29,922 bases of DNA from Candidatus Ryanbacteria bacterium (GTDB lineage: Bacteria > Patescibacteriota > Minisyncoccia > Ryanbacterales > GWA2-47-10b). Location: the NCBI GenBank assembly GCA_943354465.1, contig CALRCC010000003.1, forward strand, positions 1 to 29,922, given 5' to 3'. The notes under the pieces were generated by a model. The model did not search any database. It saw only the letters and a list, made by a program, of their open reading frames with translations, and was not told the DNA's origin. The position numbers and the translations under genes were made by a program. This document shows, piece after piece, positions 23,401 to 29,922 of the stretch (position 1 is its first letter; each line of letters begins with the position of its first letter).

Positions 23401-24450
23401 CTATAAAAGACGCGCTACATCATGCCATGTAACCCAAAGGAGGAATCCGATTAGTATCAAGAAAAATGACGAATGCACAAAACCAGCAACGTGCTGTGGT
23501 ATTGGTCTGCGTATAATTTTTTCAACTACAAAAAATGCAATACGCCCACCATCAAGCGCCGGAATAGGCAAAATATTTATAACCGCGAGATGTAACGATA
23601 ACAGTGCGATAAGAAATAAAAATTCAGGTATACCGATACGGAATGTTTCTTGTGCTACGCCAGCGATACCGACCGGGCCTACCATTTCTCCTTGGATACC
23701 TGCACCTGTAAAAATGCTAGCAAAAAATACTAGTATGCCTTCTGTAATCTGTGTCAAAAAATTCCATGTCATTTTTGCACCAGCAATCGGCGCGTGAATA
23801 ATTGACTTGCGTATAATACCTGTTTTTACATCATTGATTTGTATGCCGAGCGGTCCTTGGCCATCTGGAGGTGTCTTGCGAGGACCGGCGAACACATGCA
23901 ACTCTTTGTTATCACGGATTATAAGAAACTCTGCCTGTATGCCTAACTTTTTATTAATATATGTCTGGACATCAGAAACGTTCACACTCTCCTCTCTCTT
24001 GCCATCAAATCCAACGATACGATCGCCGATATGAAAACCAGCAAGTTCCGCAGGAGTGCCTGCAGTCACCGCTTCGACAGATACCTCATAGCCTGGTATA
24101 CCGTGCCACGAAATATACGACAAGATTAAAAATCCAACGACAACATTTGCGAAAACACCTGCCGAGACGATCAATGACTTTACCCAGATCCCTCGTGATG
24201 AAAAACTGCGCGGGTCATCTTTGTCTTCATCCTCGCCAAAAATACGAACAAACCCACCAAACGGCAACCAATTTATTGAATAAAGCGTCTCTCCTCTCTT
24301 GATGCCGAACATTCTTGGAGGTAATCCTACTCCAAACTCATCGACGCGGACTCCAAACCATTTTGCTGTCAAAAAATGCCCAAGCTCATGTGACACTACA
24401 AGCAATAATATAACAACAGCAAAAATAAGTACTGCTTCCAAAATGCCCAT
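23401..24450 (-). CDS. rseP: Site-2 type membrane zinc metalloprotease (M50 family, RseP-like)
   Basis: An intramembrane protease that cuts transmembrane segments, for example of anti-sigma factors or leftover signal peptides. The 349 residues start with a membrane helix containing the zinc motif HELGH (H21-H25). This is followed by FGVGLPPR and LPFGGFVRIFGE, a second membrane helix (about 90-112), and one PDZ domain (about 118-190). The third zinc ligand is D300 in ILPIPALDGGR, after a further membrane segment, and a final helix closes the protein. Bacterial RseP often has two PDZ domains; this one has one. The ATG follows frr by two bases, with AGGA five bases before it. No sigma or anti-sigma gene is in view, so the substrate is unknown. 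Confidence 0.94.
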   Translation of the reverse strand: MGILEAVLIFAVVILLLVVSHELGHFLTAKWFGVRVDEFGVGLPPRMFGIKRGETLYSINWLPFGGFVRIFGEDEDKDDPRSFSSRGIWVKSLIVSAGVFANVVVGFLILSYISWHGIPGYEVSVEAVTAGTPAELAGFHIGDRIVGFDGKREESVNVSDVQTYINKKLGIQAEFLIIRDNKELHVFAGPRKTPPDGQGPLGIQINDVKTGIIRKSIIHAPIAGAKMTWNFLTQITEGILVFFASIFTGAGIQGEMVGPVGIAGVAQETFRIGIPEFLFLIALLSLHLAVINILPIPALDGGRIAFFVVEKIIRRPIPQHVAGFVHSSFFLILIGFLLWVTWHDVARLL

Positions 24451-24452
24451 AT

Positions 24453-25004
24453 TTATCCTTTAATCTCCTGCGCCTTTTTATCTTCAGCAGCAAGAATTTT
24501 TTTATTAAACTCATCGACAATCTTCTGAACGCCATCTCTGGTACGGAATTTCATATCTTCAGAGATCAGCTTGCTTCTCTCCATATCTTCGATGGACTTC
24601 ATCGCGTGATCACGCACTCTGCGCACACTAACGCGCGTGTCTTCTACCTTGCGCCCGAGTATTTTTAAAATTTCATGACGACGCTCTTCAGAAAGCTGTG
24701 GCAACGTCAGTCGCACAAATTTCTCATCAACGGTGACGCCAAAACCCGGATTTGATGTGACCAGCGCATTTTGAATCTCTAGCAATATAGACAGATCCCA
24801 TGGCTGTATGACAATGGTACGAGCGTCTGGAGCCGCGAGCGACGCTAGCTCTCGCAATGGCATACGATTGCCATACACTGATACCAAAATATTCTCTACC
24901 AATGCTGGCGTTGCACGCGCAGAATGAATCACCGATATATCAGCCACAAGGCGCGCCAACATTGATTCAAGCTCTTTTTTTGTATTATTGAGAAGTTCCT
25001 GCAT
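24453..25004 (-). CDS. frr: Ribosome recycling factor
   Basis: Splits post-termination ribosomes together with EF-G. The 183 residues have the long-helix domain start (MQELLNNTKKELESMLARL), then the small domain with VENILVSVYGNRMPLRELAS and ARTIVIQPWD. The C-terminal helices contain TLPQLSEERRHEILKILGRK and VRRVRDHAMKSIEDMERS. These features and the length are standard. Its start lies 20 bases inside the upstream propeller gene, and rseP follows closely. The pairing of frr with rseP is common in bacterial chromosomes, although pyrH and tsf, frequent neighbours, are absent. Confidence 0.96.
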   Translation of the reverse strand: MQELLNNTKKELESMLARLVADISVIHSARATPALVENILVSVYGNRMPLRELASLAAPDARTIVIQPWDLSILLEIQNALVTSNPGFGVTVDEKFVRLTLPQLSEERRHEILKILGRKVEDTRVSVRRVRDHAMKSIEDMERSKLISEDMKFRTRDGVQKIVDEFNKKILAAEDKKAQEIKG

Positions 25005-26061
25005 AAAGATGTTTTGGTTTATTTGAGTCTACTGCCATAATAATAATATTTTTTTTCTCCGCCAACAGAGTCTGCCTCCAAGATATACCACTATCATCTG
25101 TGCGATAAATCTGATCACCAGACGCGGCCCAGAAAATTTCTGGTAAATGCGGATGCGTGATAACAGTCGTTATTGGTGAAGAGCCAGAAGGTATCGGCAT
25201 ACGAAAAGATGACCATGAAAATCCAGCATCTTGTGATTCCAAAAGACCATGACTGGTGGCCGCTAGCAAAGAATGTCTTATGACGCTAAATACAAGATTA
25301 TACATCTTTGTTATCTTTACGCCATCAAATGCTACGCGTGGTAATTCTTTCCATAGTCTTCCACGACTACCTGATTGAAACAAGGACCCCTTGTTATCAA
25401 TAGCCCAAAATGCACCTTCTGGTTTGCCGTCATCCCAAAACCCAGCAATCCCACTGCCGATTCGCGAGATCGGCTCCCATGAACGAGACTTACCTCCGTC
25501 TTGCGTTTCAAAAGCTGTACCGTCAGCGACAGCGATGGTAATATGTCGCGCGTTTCCTGTGTTTACAGCGAGTCCTGTGATATCAAAACGATCAAGCGCC
25601 GCCACAAAAATCTCTTCAGCCGAATCTTCCGTCAAGCGAATAACACGCGCGCGACTGTTTTGTGTAGCACCTATAAACAGCTGAGTGCCGTCTATGTTTT
25701 GCGCGAACGCTGTAATACGCGCGTCATCAGCAAGGATTCCTTTTGGATCTGATACATGTTCTACGGTATCAGCGCCATCACGCGCGATAAAAAGTCCATT
25801 GCTTTCTGTGCCTATATACAATTTATTGTGCGCGCCAGATTTAAAAGCCAGCACTCTTGGTATCGCGGATCCAAGCCCTGATACTCCAGCCCATGACTCG
25901 CCTCCATCACTAGAAAAAAAGAGATTAGAGTCTTTTGCTATTACTTTTGTCCCTCGCTGTACTGGCGCGTTTTGCTGATTGCGAAGCACGATAAATGTAA
26001 CCAGAGTACCAGCCAGAGCTACGCCGATGATGATCAAAAATACAATAACTATTCGTGGCAT
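24985..26061 (-). CDS. Membrane-anchored Asp-box (BNR/Ycf48-like) beta-propeller protein
   Basis: Function unknown. A 358-residue protein with an N-terminal membrane helix (about 4-26) and a repeated beta-sheet region outside the membrane. Four Asp-box type motifs are visible: SSDGGESW (50-57), TQDGGKSRSW (186-195), SQDAGFSW (276-283) and TDDSGISW (321-328). There are weaker copies near residues 92-102 and 229-237, and interleaved strands such as KLYIGTESNGLF, LLAATSHGLLES and HLYAGTSQ. This is consistent with a six- or seven-bladed propeller of the sortilin/Ycf48 type. Such proteins often act as assembly factors or bind ligands, and no catalytic residues can be named. It overlaps the delta-prime-like gene by 13 bases and frr by 20, so it is made as part of that operon. 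Confidence 0.82.
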   Translation of the reverse strand: MPRIVIVFLIIIGVALAGTLVTFIVLRNQQNAPVQRGTKVIAKDSNLFFSSDGGESWAGVSGLGSAIPRVLAFKSGAHNKLYIGTESNGLFIARDGADTVEHVSDPKGILADDARITAFAQNIDGTQLFIGATQNSRARVIRLTEDSAEEIFVAALDRFDITGLAVNTGNARHITIAVADGTAFETQDGGKSRSWEPISRIGSGIAGFWDDGKPEGAFWAIDNKGSLFQSGSRGRLWKELPRVAFDGVKITKMYNLVFSVIRHSLLAATSHGLLESQDAGFSWSSFRMPIPSGSSPITTVITHPHLPEIFWAASGDQIYRTDDSGISWRQTLLAEKKNIIIMAVDSNKPKHLYAGTSQ

Positions 26062-26576
26062 ATCTCTTTAAATTCTACCAAAGATTGTGCACTTATGCGC
26101 GCACTATTGTTGAGTATATCAATTCGCGCTTGTCTGCGCATCCTATCGGCTCTTTCTCGCGATACTATACCAGTCTTTCTTATGTCTTGTTCAAACACAG
26201 CCAACGAGCCAGATACGACATTAGTAAAAAAGGGCTTTGCGACTACGCGCGATAACAATGTTGCTGGTATATCTATAGAATCAGCTACAAGGAAAAAAAT
26301 GGATCCTGGCGACGGCTCTTCAAGTGTTTTCAACAATGCCTCTGCCGCTTCATGACTCATCATATCTACTTTTCGCATTACGAAAGCTTGAGTGCCATCA
26401 CCAGTAGATAGCGACGACTTGCGCTGGATTTCGTGGACATCATCAATGCCTATAGATTTTTCTTCTCCAAAACTGCAAATAAATCTTGGGGCCAAATCTG
26501 AAATAGCACGCTCCAATGCCGAGTCTCGCCCCATAATGTCACTGCCGTAAAAAAAATATGCGTGAGCGCGCGCCAT
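26049..26576 (-). CDS. Minimal delta-prime-like clamp loader AAA+ protein
   Basis: The 175 residues resemble the middle of the DNA polymerase III delta' (HolB) or gamma/tau AAA+ fold. AHAYFFYGS stands where the P-loop strand would be, then DDVHEIQRKSS, a sensor-1 strand with FVMRKVDMMS, the hallmark EALLKTLEEPSPGSIFFLVA (79-98), and the LLSRV sensor (107-111). There is no Walker A (GxxxxGK) and no zinc finger, and the C-terminal collar domain of about 120 residues is missing. Full delta' is about 300-330 residues. A role as a reduced stator subunit is plausible but unproven. It starts one base after mreB2 and overlaps the propeller gene by 13 bases, so the stop appears genuine and not a frameshift of a visible longer frame. 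Confidence 0.75.
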   Translation of the reverse strand: MARAHAYFFYGSDIMGRDSALERAISDLAPRFICSFGEEKSIGIDDVHEIQRKSSLSTGDGTQAFVMRKVDMMSHEAAEALLKTLEEPSPGSIFFLVADSIDIPATLLSRVVAKPFFTNVVSGSLAVFEQDIRKTGIVSRERADRMRRQARIDILNNSARISAQSLVEFKEICHE

Positions 26577-26577
26577 A

Positions 26578-27591
26578 CTAGCGCTTTGTCATAATACTTT
26601 TCTTGTATGTCTCCAAATGCTCAAGTGCCTTACCAGTACCACGAGCCACACACAAAAGTGGTTCTTCCGCGATATGCGCCGGCACGCCAGTCGCCCTATA
26701 TATGAGCTCGTCTATATTACGCAAAAGTGCCCCTCCGCCAGTCACCATGATGCCAGTCGTCGTAATATCAGCGGCAAGCTCTGGCGGTGTATCTTGCAAC
26801 ACAAGCTTAATCGCCTTGATAATCTCGCCCATCGGCTCTTTGATAGCTTCAACGATTTCATTTGTTTTGATCTCTGTGCTACGAGGAAGACCAGTCAAAT
26901 AATCGCGACCCTTTACAATAGTTGAAAGCTCTTCTTTAAGCGGAACGGCGGACCCAATGCTAATTTTAAGATCTTCTGCGGTGCGATCGCCGATAGCAAG
27001 ATTGAATCGCTCTTTGATATAATCAGCAATTGCCTGATCAATCTTGTTGCCTGCAACTTTTGCTGAAGTCGCAGAAACGATCCCACCCAACGAGATTACT
27101 GCCGCGTCAGTCGTGCCTCCGCCAATATCTACTACCATGTGACCGCGCGCCTCTTGGATCGGGATTCCCGCACCTATCGCAGCCAAGATTGGCTCTTTGA
27201 CTACATAAGCGTTTTTTGCACCCGCCTTTAGTGCGGCTTCTACTACAGCGCGCCGTTCCGTAGATGTAACGCCAGCTGGCGCTGACACCATAACTTCTGG
27301 TTTAAAAATACGCATTCCTGGCAATGCTTTGCCTATGAAATATCTAAGCATCGCCTCTGTCACGCGATAATCTGCTATCACACCATCTCGCAGTGGTCTA
27401 TAAGCTATGATGCTATCTGGCGTACGGCCAATCATTTCTTTTGCTTCGTCTCCAACCGCCAAAACACGATGGTTAAGAACAGAGATCGCGACCACAGATG
27501 GTTCGTTTAGCACAACACCTTTGCGCGGTATAAATACCAGAGTATTTGCCGTACCAAGATCAATGCCGAGTTGTTTAGTAAAAAAGCCCAT
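26578..27591 (-). CDS. mreB: Second actin-like MreB protein (MreB paralogue)
   Basis: A 337-residue MreB with DLGTANTLVF (11-20), DIGGGTTD (155-162), the KEPILAAIGAG helix (E133), and the adenosine motif TGGGALL near residue 284. The N-terminal MGFFTKQLG is short and likely membrane binding. It differs from the copy at 21081-22133 throughout and is not a recent duplicate. It lies between murA and the delta-prime-like gene, away from mreCD, as Mbl/MreBH-type paralogues often do in other bacteria. Whether the two copolymerise or serve different processes (side wall versus septum or pili) is not shown by sequence. The gap to murA is 14 bases; a weak internal promoter (TTGATA at 27626-27631) is possible. 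Confidence 0.94.
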   Translation of the reverse strand: MGFFTKQLGIDLGTANTLVFIPRKGVVLNEPSVVAISVLNHRVLAVGDEAKEMIGRTPDSIIAYRPLRDGVIADYRVTEAMLRYFIGKALPGMRIFKPEVMVSAPAGVTSTERRAVVEAALKAGAKNAYVVKEPILAAIGAGIPIQEARGHMVVDIGGGTTDAAVISLGGIVSATSAKVAGNKIDQAIADYIKERFNLAIGDRTAEDLKISIGSAVPLKEELSTIVKGRDYLTGLPRSTEIKTNEIVEAIKEPMGEIIKAIKLVLQDTPPELAADITTTGIMVTGGGALLRNIDELIYRATGVPAHIAEEPLLCVARGTGKALEHLETYKKSIMTKR

Positions 27592-27605
27592 AGTGTGTTA
27601 TCACA

Positions 27606-28886
27606 TTATGATTTTTTACGCTCTATATCAACCCCGATGCTTCGCAAGCGTTTTTCTATGTCTTCATAGCCACGATCAATCTTATAAACGCCGTCTAATA
27701 TGGACTGCCCTTTAGCAATAGCGGCAGCGATAATAAACGCAAGACCAGCGCGAATATCTGGACTTTCCATAAGTCTGCCATGTAACTCTGTAGGACCACT
27801 GACTAAAATACGATGTGGGTCGCATGCCGTGATATAAGCGCCCATGCGATTGAGATCGTCTATATATGACAATCGCCCCTCAAAAATTGTTTCAAATACA
27901 AGGCTGGCACCATGCGCCTGCGTGAGCAATACAGTAAAAGGAGCTTGCAGATCAGTCGGGAATCCTGGATATTCACGCGTCTTTATCATATCTATAGATT
28001 TAAGTTTTACTTTTCGTTCAACAATGATAAAATCTTTTCCAACGGTAACGACTGCACCGATCTCACGCAAAATTTCTATCGGAACCGCCAACTGTTCTGG
28101 ATCGCAATTTATAATTTTTACCTTGCCTCCTCTAGCGGCTACAAGCGCGGCAAAACTGCCTGCCTCAATGCGATCGGGTAGTGTGACAAATGTGCCAGCT
28201 CCAGAGAGAAGTTTGCCTCCAGTGCCTTCAATACTAATAGTAGGAGTGCCAGCGCCAGTAATGCGTGCGCCGAGTGAATTTAAAAATTCTGCCAAATGCG
28301 GGATTTCTGGCTCTAGTGCCGAGTTGCGCAATATAGTAGTACCATGTGCGAGAACTGCGGTGAGCATCATTGCCTCTGTGCCAGTCACGCTTACCTTATA
28401 AAATGTTATATCAGCTCCGTGAAGATGCTTTGCAGAAAACTCGTATTCATCGCCGATCATTCGCATGCGCGCGCCCATAGCCCGCCATCCATGCACAAAA
28501 AGATCGATCGGTCGTTTTCCTAAAACGCACCCACCCGGATATGGAAAGCGCACCTTACCACTACGAGCTAGTAGTGGACCCGCCAGCACGATTGACGCGC
28601 GGATCTGTTCGGCAATATCACGCTTCAATGTATGGCCGTTTATACGCGCGGCATTGAGTACGAGTGAACGGGCGCCTTTTTCTTTCGTCAAAACGCCAAG
28701 AGAACCGAGCAATTCAATCGTACGATCAACATCTTCTATCTTTGGTATATTTTTATAGGTTATGTCACCACTGGTCAGCAATACAGATGCGAGCCCCTTT
28801 AAAATATCATTTTTTGCCCCGTACACTTCTATGTTGCCAGACAACGGCTTTGAAGACCCTAATATATGAAAAGTAGCTTTTACCAT
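27606..28886 (-). CDS. murA: UDP-N-acetylglucosamine 1-carboxyvinyltransferase
   Basis: Transfers enolpyruvate from PEP to UDP-GlcNAc, the first committed step of peptidoglycan synthesis in the cytosol. The 426 residues form the two-domain EPT fold, with YGAKNDILK near the N-terminus (K25-N26) and the catalytic loop cysteine C120 in PGGCVLGKRP. Retention of Cys, and not Asp, predicts the usual fosfomycin-sensitive form. Later motifs such as EYPGFPTDLQAPF and FEGRLSYIDDLNRMGA are diagnostic. Length is normal (about 420). It is the first gene of the operon running to rseP and has its own promoter, which overlaps that of the divergent PEGA-domain gene. Confidence 0.96.
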   Translation of the reverse strand: MVKATFHILGSSKPLSGNIEVYGAKNDILKGLASVLLTSGDITYKNIPKIEDVDRTIELLGSLGVLTKEKGARSLVLNAARINGHTLKRDIAEQIRASIVLAGPLLARSGKVRFPYPGGCVLGKRPIDLFVHGWRAMGARMRMIGDEYEFSAKHLHGADITFYKVSVTGTEAMMLTAVLAHGTTILRNSALEPEIPHLAEFLNSLGARITGAGTPTISIEGTGGKLLSGAGTFVTLPDRIEAGSFAALVAARGGKVKIINCDPEQLAVPIEILREIGAVVTVGKDFIIVERKVKLKSIDMIKTREYPGFPTDLQAPFTVLLTQAHGASLVFETIFEGRLSYIDDLNRMGAYITACDPHRILVSGPTELHGRLMESPDIRAGLAFIIAAAIAKGQSILDGVYKIDRGYEDIEKRLRSIGVDIERKKS

Positions 28887-28895
28887 AATTGTCCT

Positions 28896-28924
28896 ATCAT
28901 AGTGGTTCTTGCGCTATGGGGCAA
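28896..28924 (-). promoter_or_regulatory. Promoter of murA (near-leaderless)
   Basis: On the minus strand there is TTGCCC (28919-28924), a 17-base spacer and TATGAT (28896-28901, 5 of 6). The ATG is nine bases down, after AGGACAATT. The same layout, -10 then AGGGGAATT then ATG, is seen at rplU. Confidence 0.7.
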
Positions 28925-28937
28925 GAATTCCTATAGT
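28909..28937 (+). promoter_or_regulatory. Promoter of the PEGA-domain gene, overlapping the murA promoter
   Basis: TTGCGC at 28909-28914, a 17-base spacer and TATAGT (28932-28937, 5 of 6), ending eight bases before the ATG at 28946. The spacer contains the -35 of the divergent murA promoter, so the two cannot easily be occupied by polymerase at once. Confidence 0.68.
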
Positions 28938-28945
28938 CAATAGTA

Positions 28946-29866
28946 ATGACTCTATACAAACGCAAAATACTCTTCTGGTCGTCTTCGGCTCTATTTTTGA
29001 TTTGCCTTATACCTCTCCTGCTTTATTCGTTTGGATACCGCGTTGATAGCGGGTCAGATACGTGGCGACTAGCGCAGGCAGGAGGCCTATCTATAGTACC
29101 GACACCGACAACTGGAGCGCGTATTTTTATTGATGGCGTGCTTGAACACGAGACGACTATTTTTTCGCGCGAACTTTTTTTGCAAGGCCTCGCACCACGC
29201 AAATATCGCATACGAATTGAGAAAGAAGGATACAGCACATGGGAGAAAGCATTGCGCGTACATCCTGCCCAAGTAGCACGCGCTGAAGTCCTACTAATAT
29301 CTAAGAAAGAACCACAAAAGCTTACTCGCGGAGAATATACATCTATGCGATTTACTGACAACAACGAGAAATCACTAATCCTCGCAAAACCGCGTCGCAC
29401 GTTTGATCTATTTTCTATAAGCGACCAGACGACAATTAAGCTCGCGCCAGCCAACGCCATAAGTTCAGCCACGACAACATACACAGAGCACGCTTTGGAT
29501 TTTATAAAATCAAAAAAACTTACTACATTCGCATACGAGCCTTCTCGCATTGTATGGTGGGACGATCATAGTGTATGGATCAAATGGCTTGATGGAGAAG
29601 AATATCTACCTACATACATAGATAAAGACGAGGCAAAGCTCATCACGACTGGAGGAGCCGTGCGAAGCGTTGCTATTTATCCTGCCAGAGAAGCAGTTAT
29701 AGTCGCGACCGACAATAGCGTTGAGATAATAGAGCTAGATGGACGCGACAAACACAATAGCTTTACTATTTTTAGCGGCGCCAAACCACAGATTCTTATA
29801 TCTAAAGAGAATGAGCTTCTTTTTATTCTTGCAGAAGGCGTACTGTATTCAATCGATCTTCTGTAA
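28946..29866 (+). CDS. Membrane-anchored PEGA-domain protein
   Basis: Function unknown. The 306 residues begin with a basic tail and a membrane helix (about 8-28), followed by SFGYRVDSG. A PEGA domain spans about 46-118 (GGLSIVPTPTTGARIFIDG ... LAPRKYRIRIEKEGYSTWEK). This is a surface beta-sandwich often seen attached to S-layer or cell wall proteins. The rest (about 120-306) is beta-rich, with repeated short strands such as RSVAIYPAREAVIVATDN and ILISKENELLFILAEG, suggesting a degenerate propeller. It is transcribed divergently from murA from an overlapping promoter, with the start eight bases after the -10. Its 3' end overlaps the convergent murC end by 18 bases. PEGA proteins of this shape are frequent in Candidate Phyla Radiation genomes. 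Confidence 0.85.
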   Translation: MTLYKRKILFWSSSALFLICLIPLLLYSFGYRVDSGSDTWRLAQAGGLSIVPTPTTGARIFIDGVLEHETTIFSRELFLQGLAPRKYRIRIEKEGYSTWEKALRVHPAQVARAEVLLISKKEPQKLTRGEYTSMRFTDNNEKSLILAKPRRTFDLFSISDQTTIKLAPANAISSATTTYTEHALDFIKSKKLTTFAYEPSRIVWWDDHSVWIKWLDGEEYLPTYIDKDEAKLITTGGAVRSVAIYPAREAVIVATDNSVEIIELDGRDKHNSFTIFSGAKPQILISKENELLFILAEGVLYSIDLL

Positions 29867-29922
29867 TCCTAGCTTTAGAGCTTCTGCGACGCGCCATATA
29901 TCTCCAGCTCCCATCGTCACTA
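29849..29922 (-). CDS. murC: C-terminal end of MurC (UDP-N-acetylmuramate--L-alanine ligase), cut by window edge
   Basis: On the minus strand the last 23 codons read VTMGAGDIWRVAEALKLGLQ followed by KID and TGA (29849-29851). The MGAGDIWRVAEAL stretch matches the conserved C-terminal GAGDI motif of MurC, which adds L-alanine to UDP-MurNAc. Only about 5% of the gene is in view, so this is a motif-based call. It fits a neighbourhood with murA and murF. The stop lies inside the 3' end of the PEGA gene on the other strand. Confidence 0.7.
   Translation of the reverse strand, partial: VTMGAGDIWRVAEALKLGLQKID

Noticed and set aside
27603..27631. A promoter before the second mreB (TTGATA, 17 bases, TAATGT)
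   Set aside because: The -10 matches consensus at only 3 of 6, and the gap to murA is short enough for co-transcription; too weak to list as a feature.
1..29922. Recoded UGA, as in some Candidate Phyla Radiation groups
   Set aside because: Several secure genes end in TGA (rsmH, ftsI, mreC, mrdA) at the expected length, with overlapping downstream starts.
1..29922. CRISPR arrays, insertion sequences, toxin-antitoxin or phage genes
   Set aside because: No regular spaced repeats, transposase motifs or terminal repeats were seen; every coding region matches core genes or the membrane proteins described.

Overview
The window looks like a chromosomal segment of an ultra-small Candidate Phyla Radiation (Patescibacteria) bacterium, most likely a member of Parcubacteria. 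The evidence is the short, tightly packed core genes, the small PEGA-domain and Asp-box beta-propeller membrane proteins, a MurF without its usual N-terminal domain, a ProRS without its editing insertion, and a delta-prime-like clamp-loader protein of only 175 residues. bL9 is present, which argues against lineages that lost it. TGA is used as an ordinary stop codon (rsmH, ftsI, mreC, mrdA), so the genetic code appears standard. Lineage is inferred from protein character, not from a database search. No mobile element, CRISPR array, rRNA or stretch longer than 300 bases without a gene was found.

Layout. Positions 1-3060 (minus): an S41 protease, bL9 and the start of CTP synthase (cut by the left edge). 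Positions 3126-7419 (plus): a CorA-type transporter overlapping cysS, then dnaB and recR, ending at a two-way terminator shared with rplU. Positions 7440-11412 (minus): a P2-type ATPase, rmuC and rplU. A tRNA-Glu(CTC) follows. Positions 11586-16148 (minus): the head of a division and cell wall cluster, mraZ-rsmH-ftsL-ftsI-murF, with an array of repeated boxes in front of mraZ. Positions 16335-18292 (minus): greA and lysS. Positions 18350-23353 (minus): proS followed by mreB-mreC-mreD-mrdA. Positions 23401-28886 (minus): murA, a second mreB, a small delta-prime-like gene, an Asp-box propeller gene, frr and a site-2 protease. Positions 28946-29866 (plus): a PEGA-domain protein divergent from murA, whose end overlaps the last codons of murC entering from the right edge.

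Taken together the window holds much of the machinery for cell shape and septation (two MreBs, MreC, MreD, PBP2, FtsI, FtsL, MurA, MurC, MurF, MraZ, RsmH), interleaved with translation and replication genes. FtsW, RodA and MraY are not in view. Genes are mostly joined by overlaps of 4-35 bases or gaps of 1-14 bases, implying long operons and translational coupling.

The most notable pattern is in the promoters. In at least eight genes the start codon lies only 6-9 bases after a recognisable -10 hexamer, usually with a -35 hexamer 17-18 bases further up. Transcription would then begin at, or within about three bases of, the start codon, so leaderless mRNA may be common in this organism.
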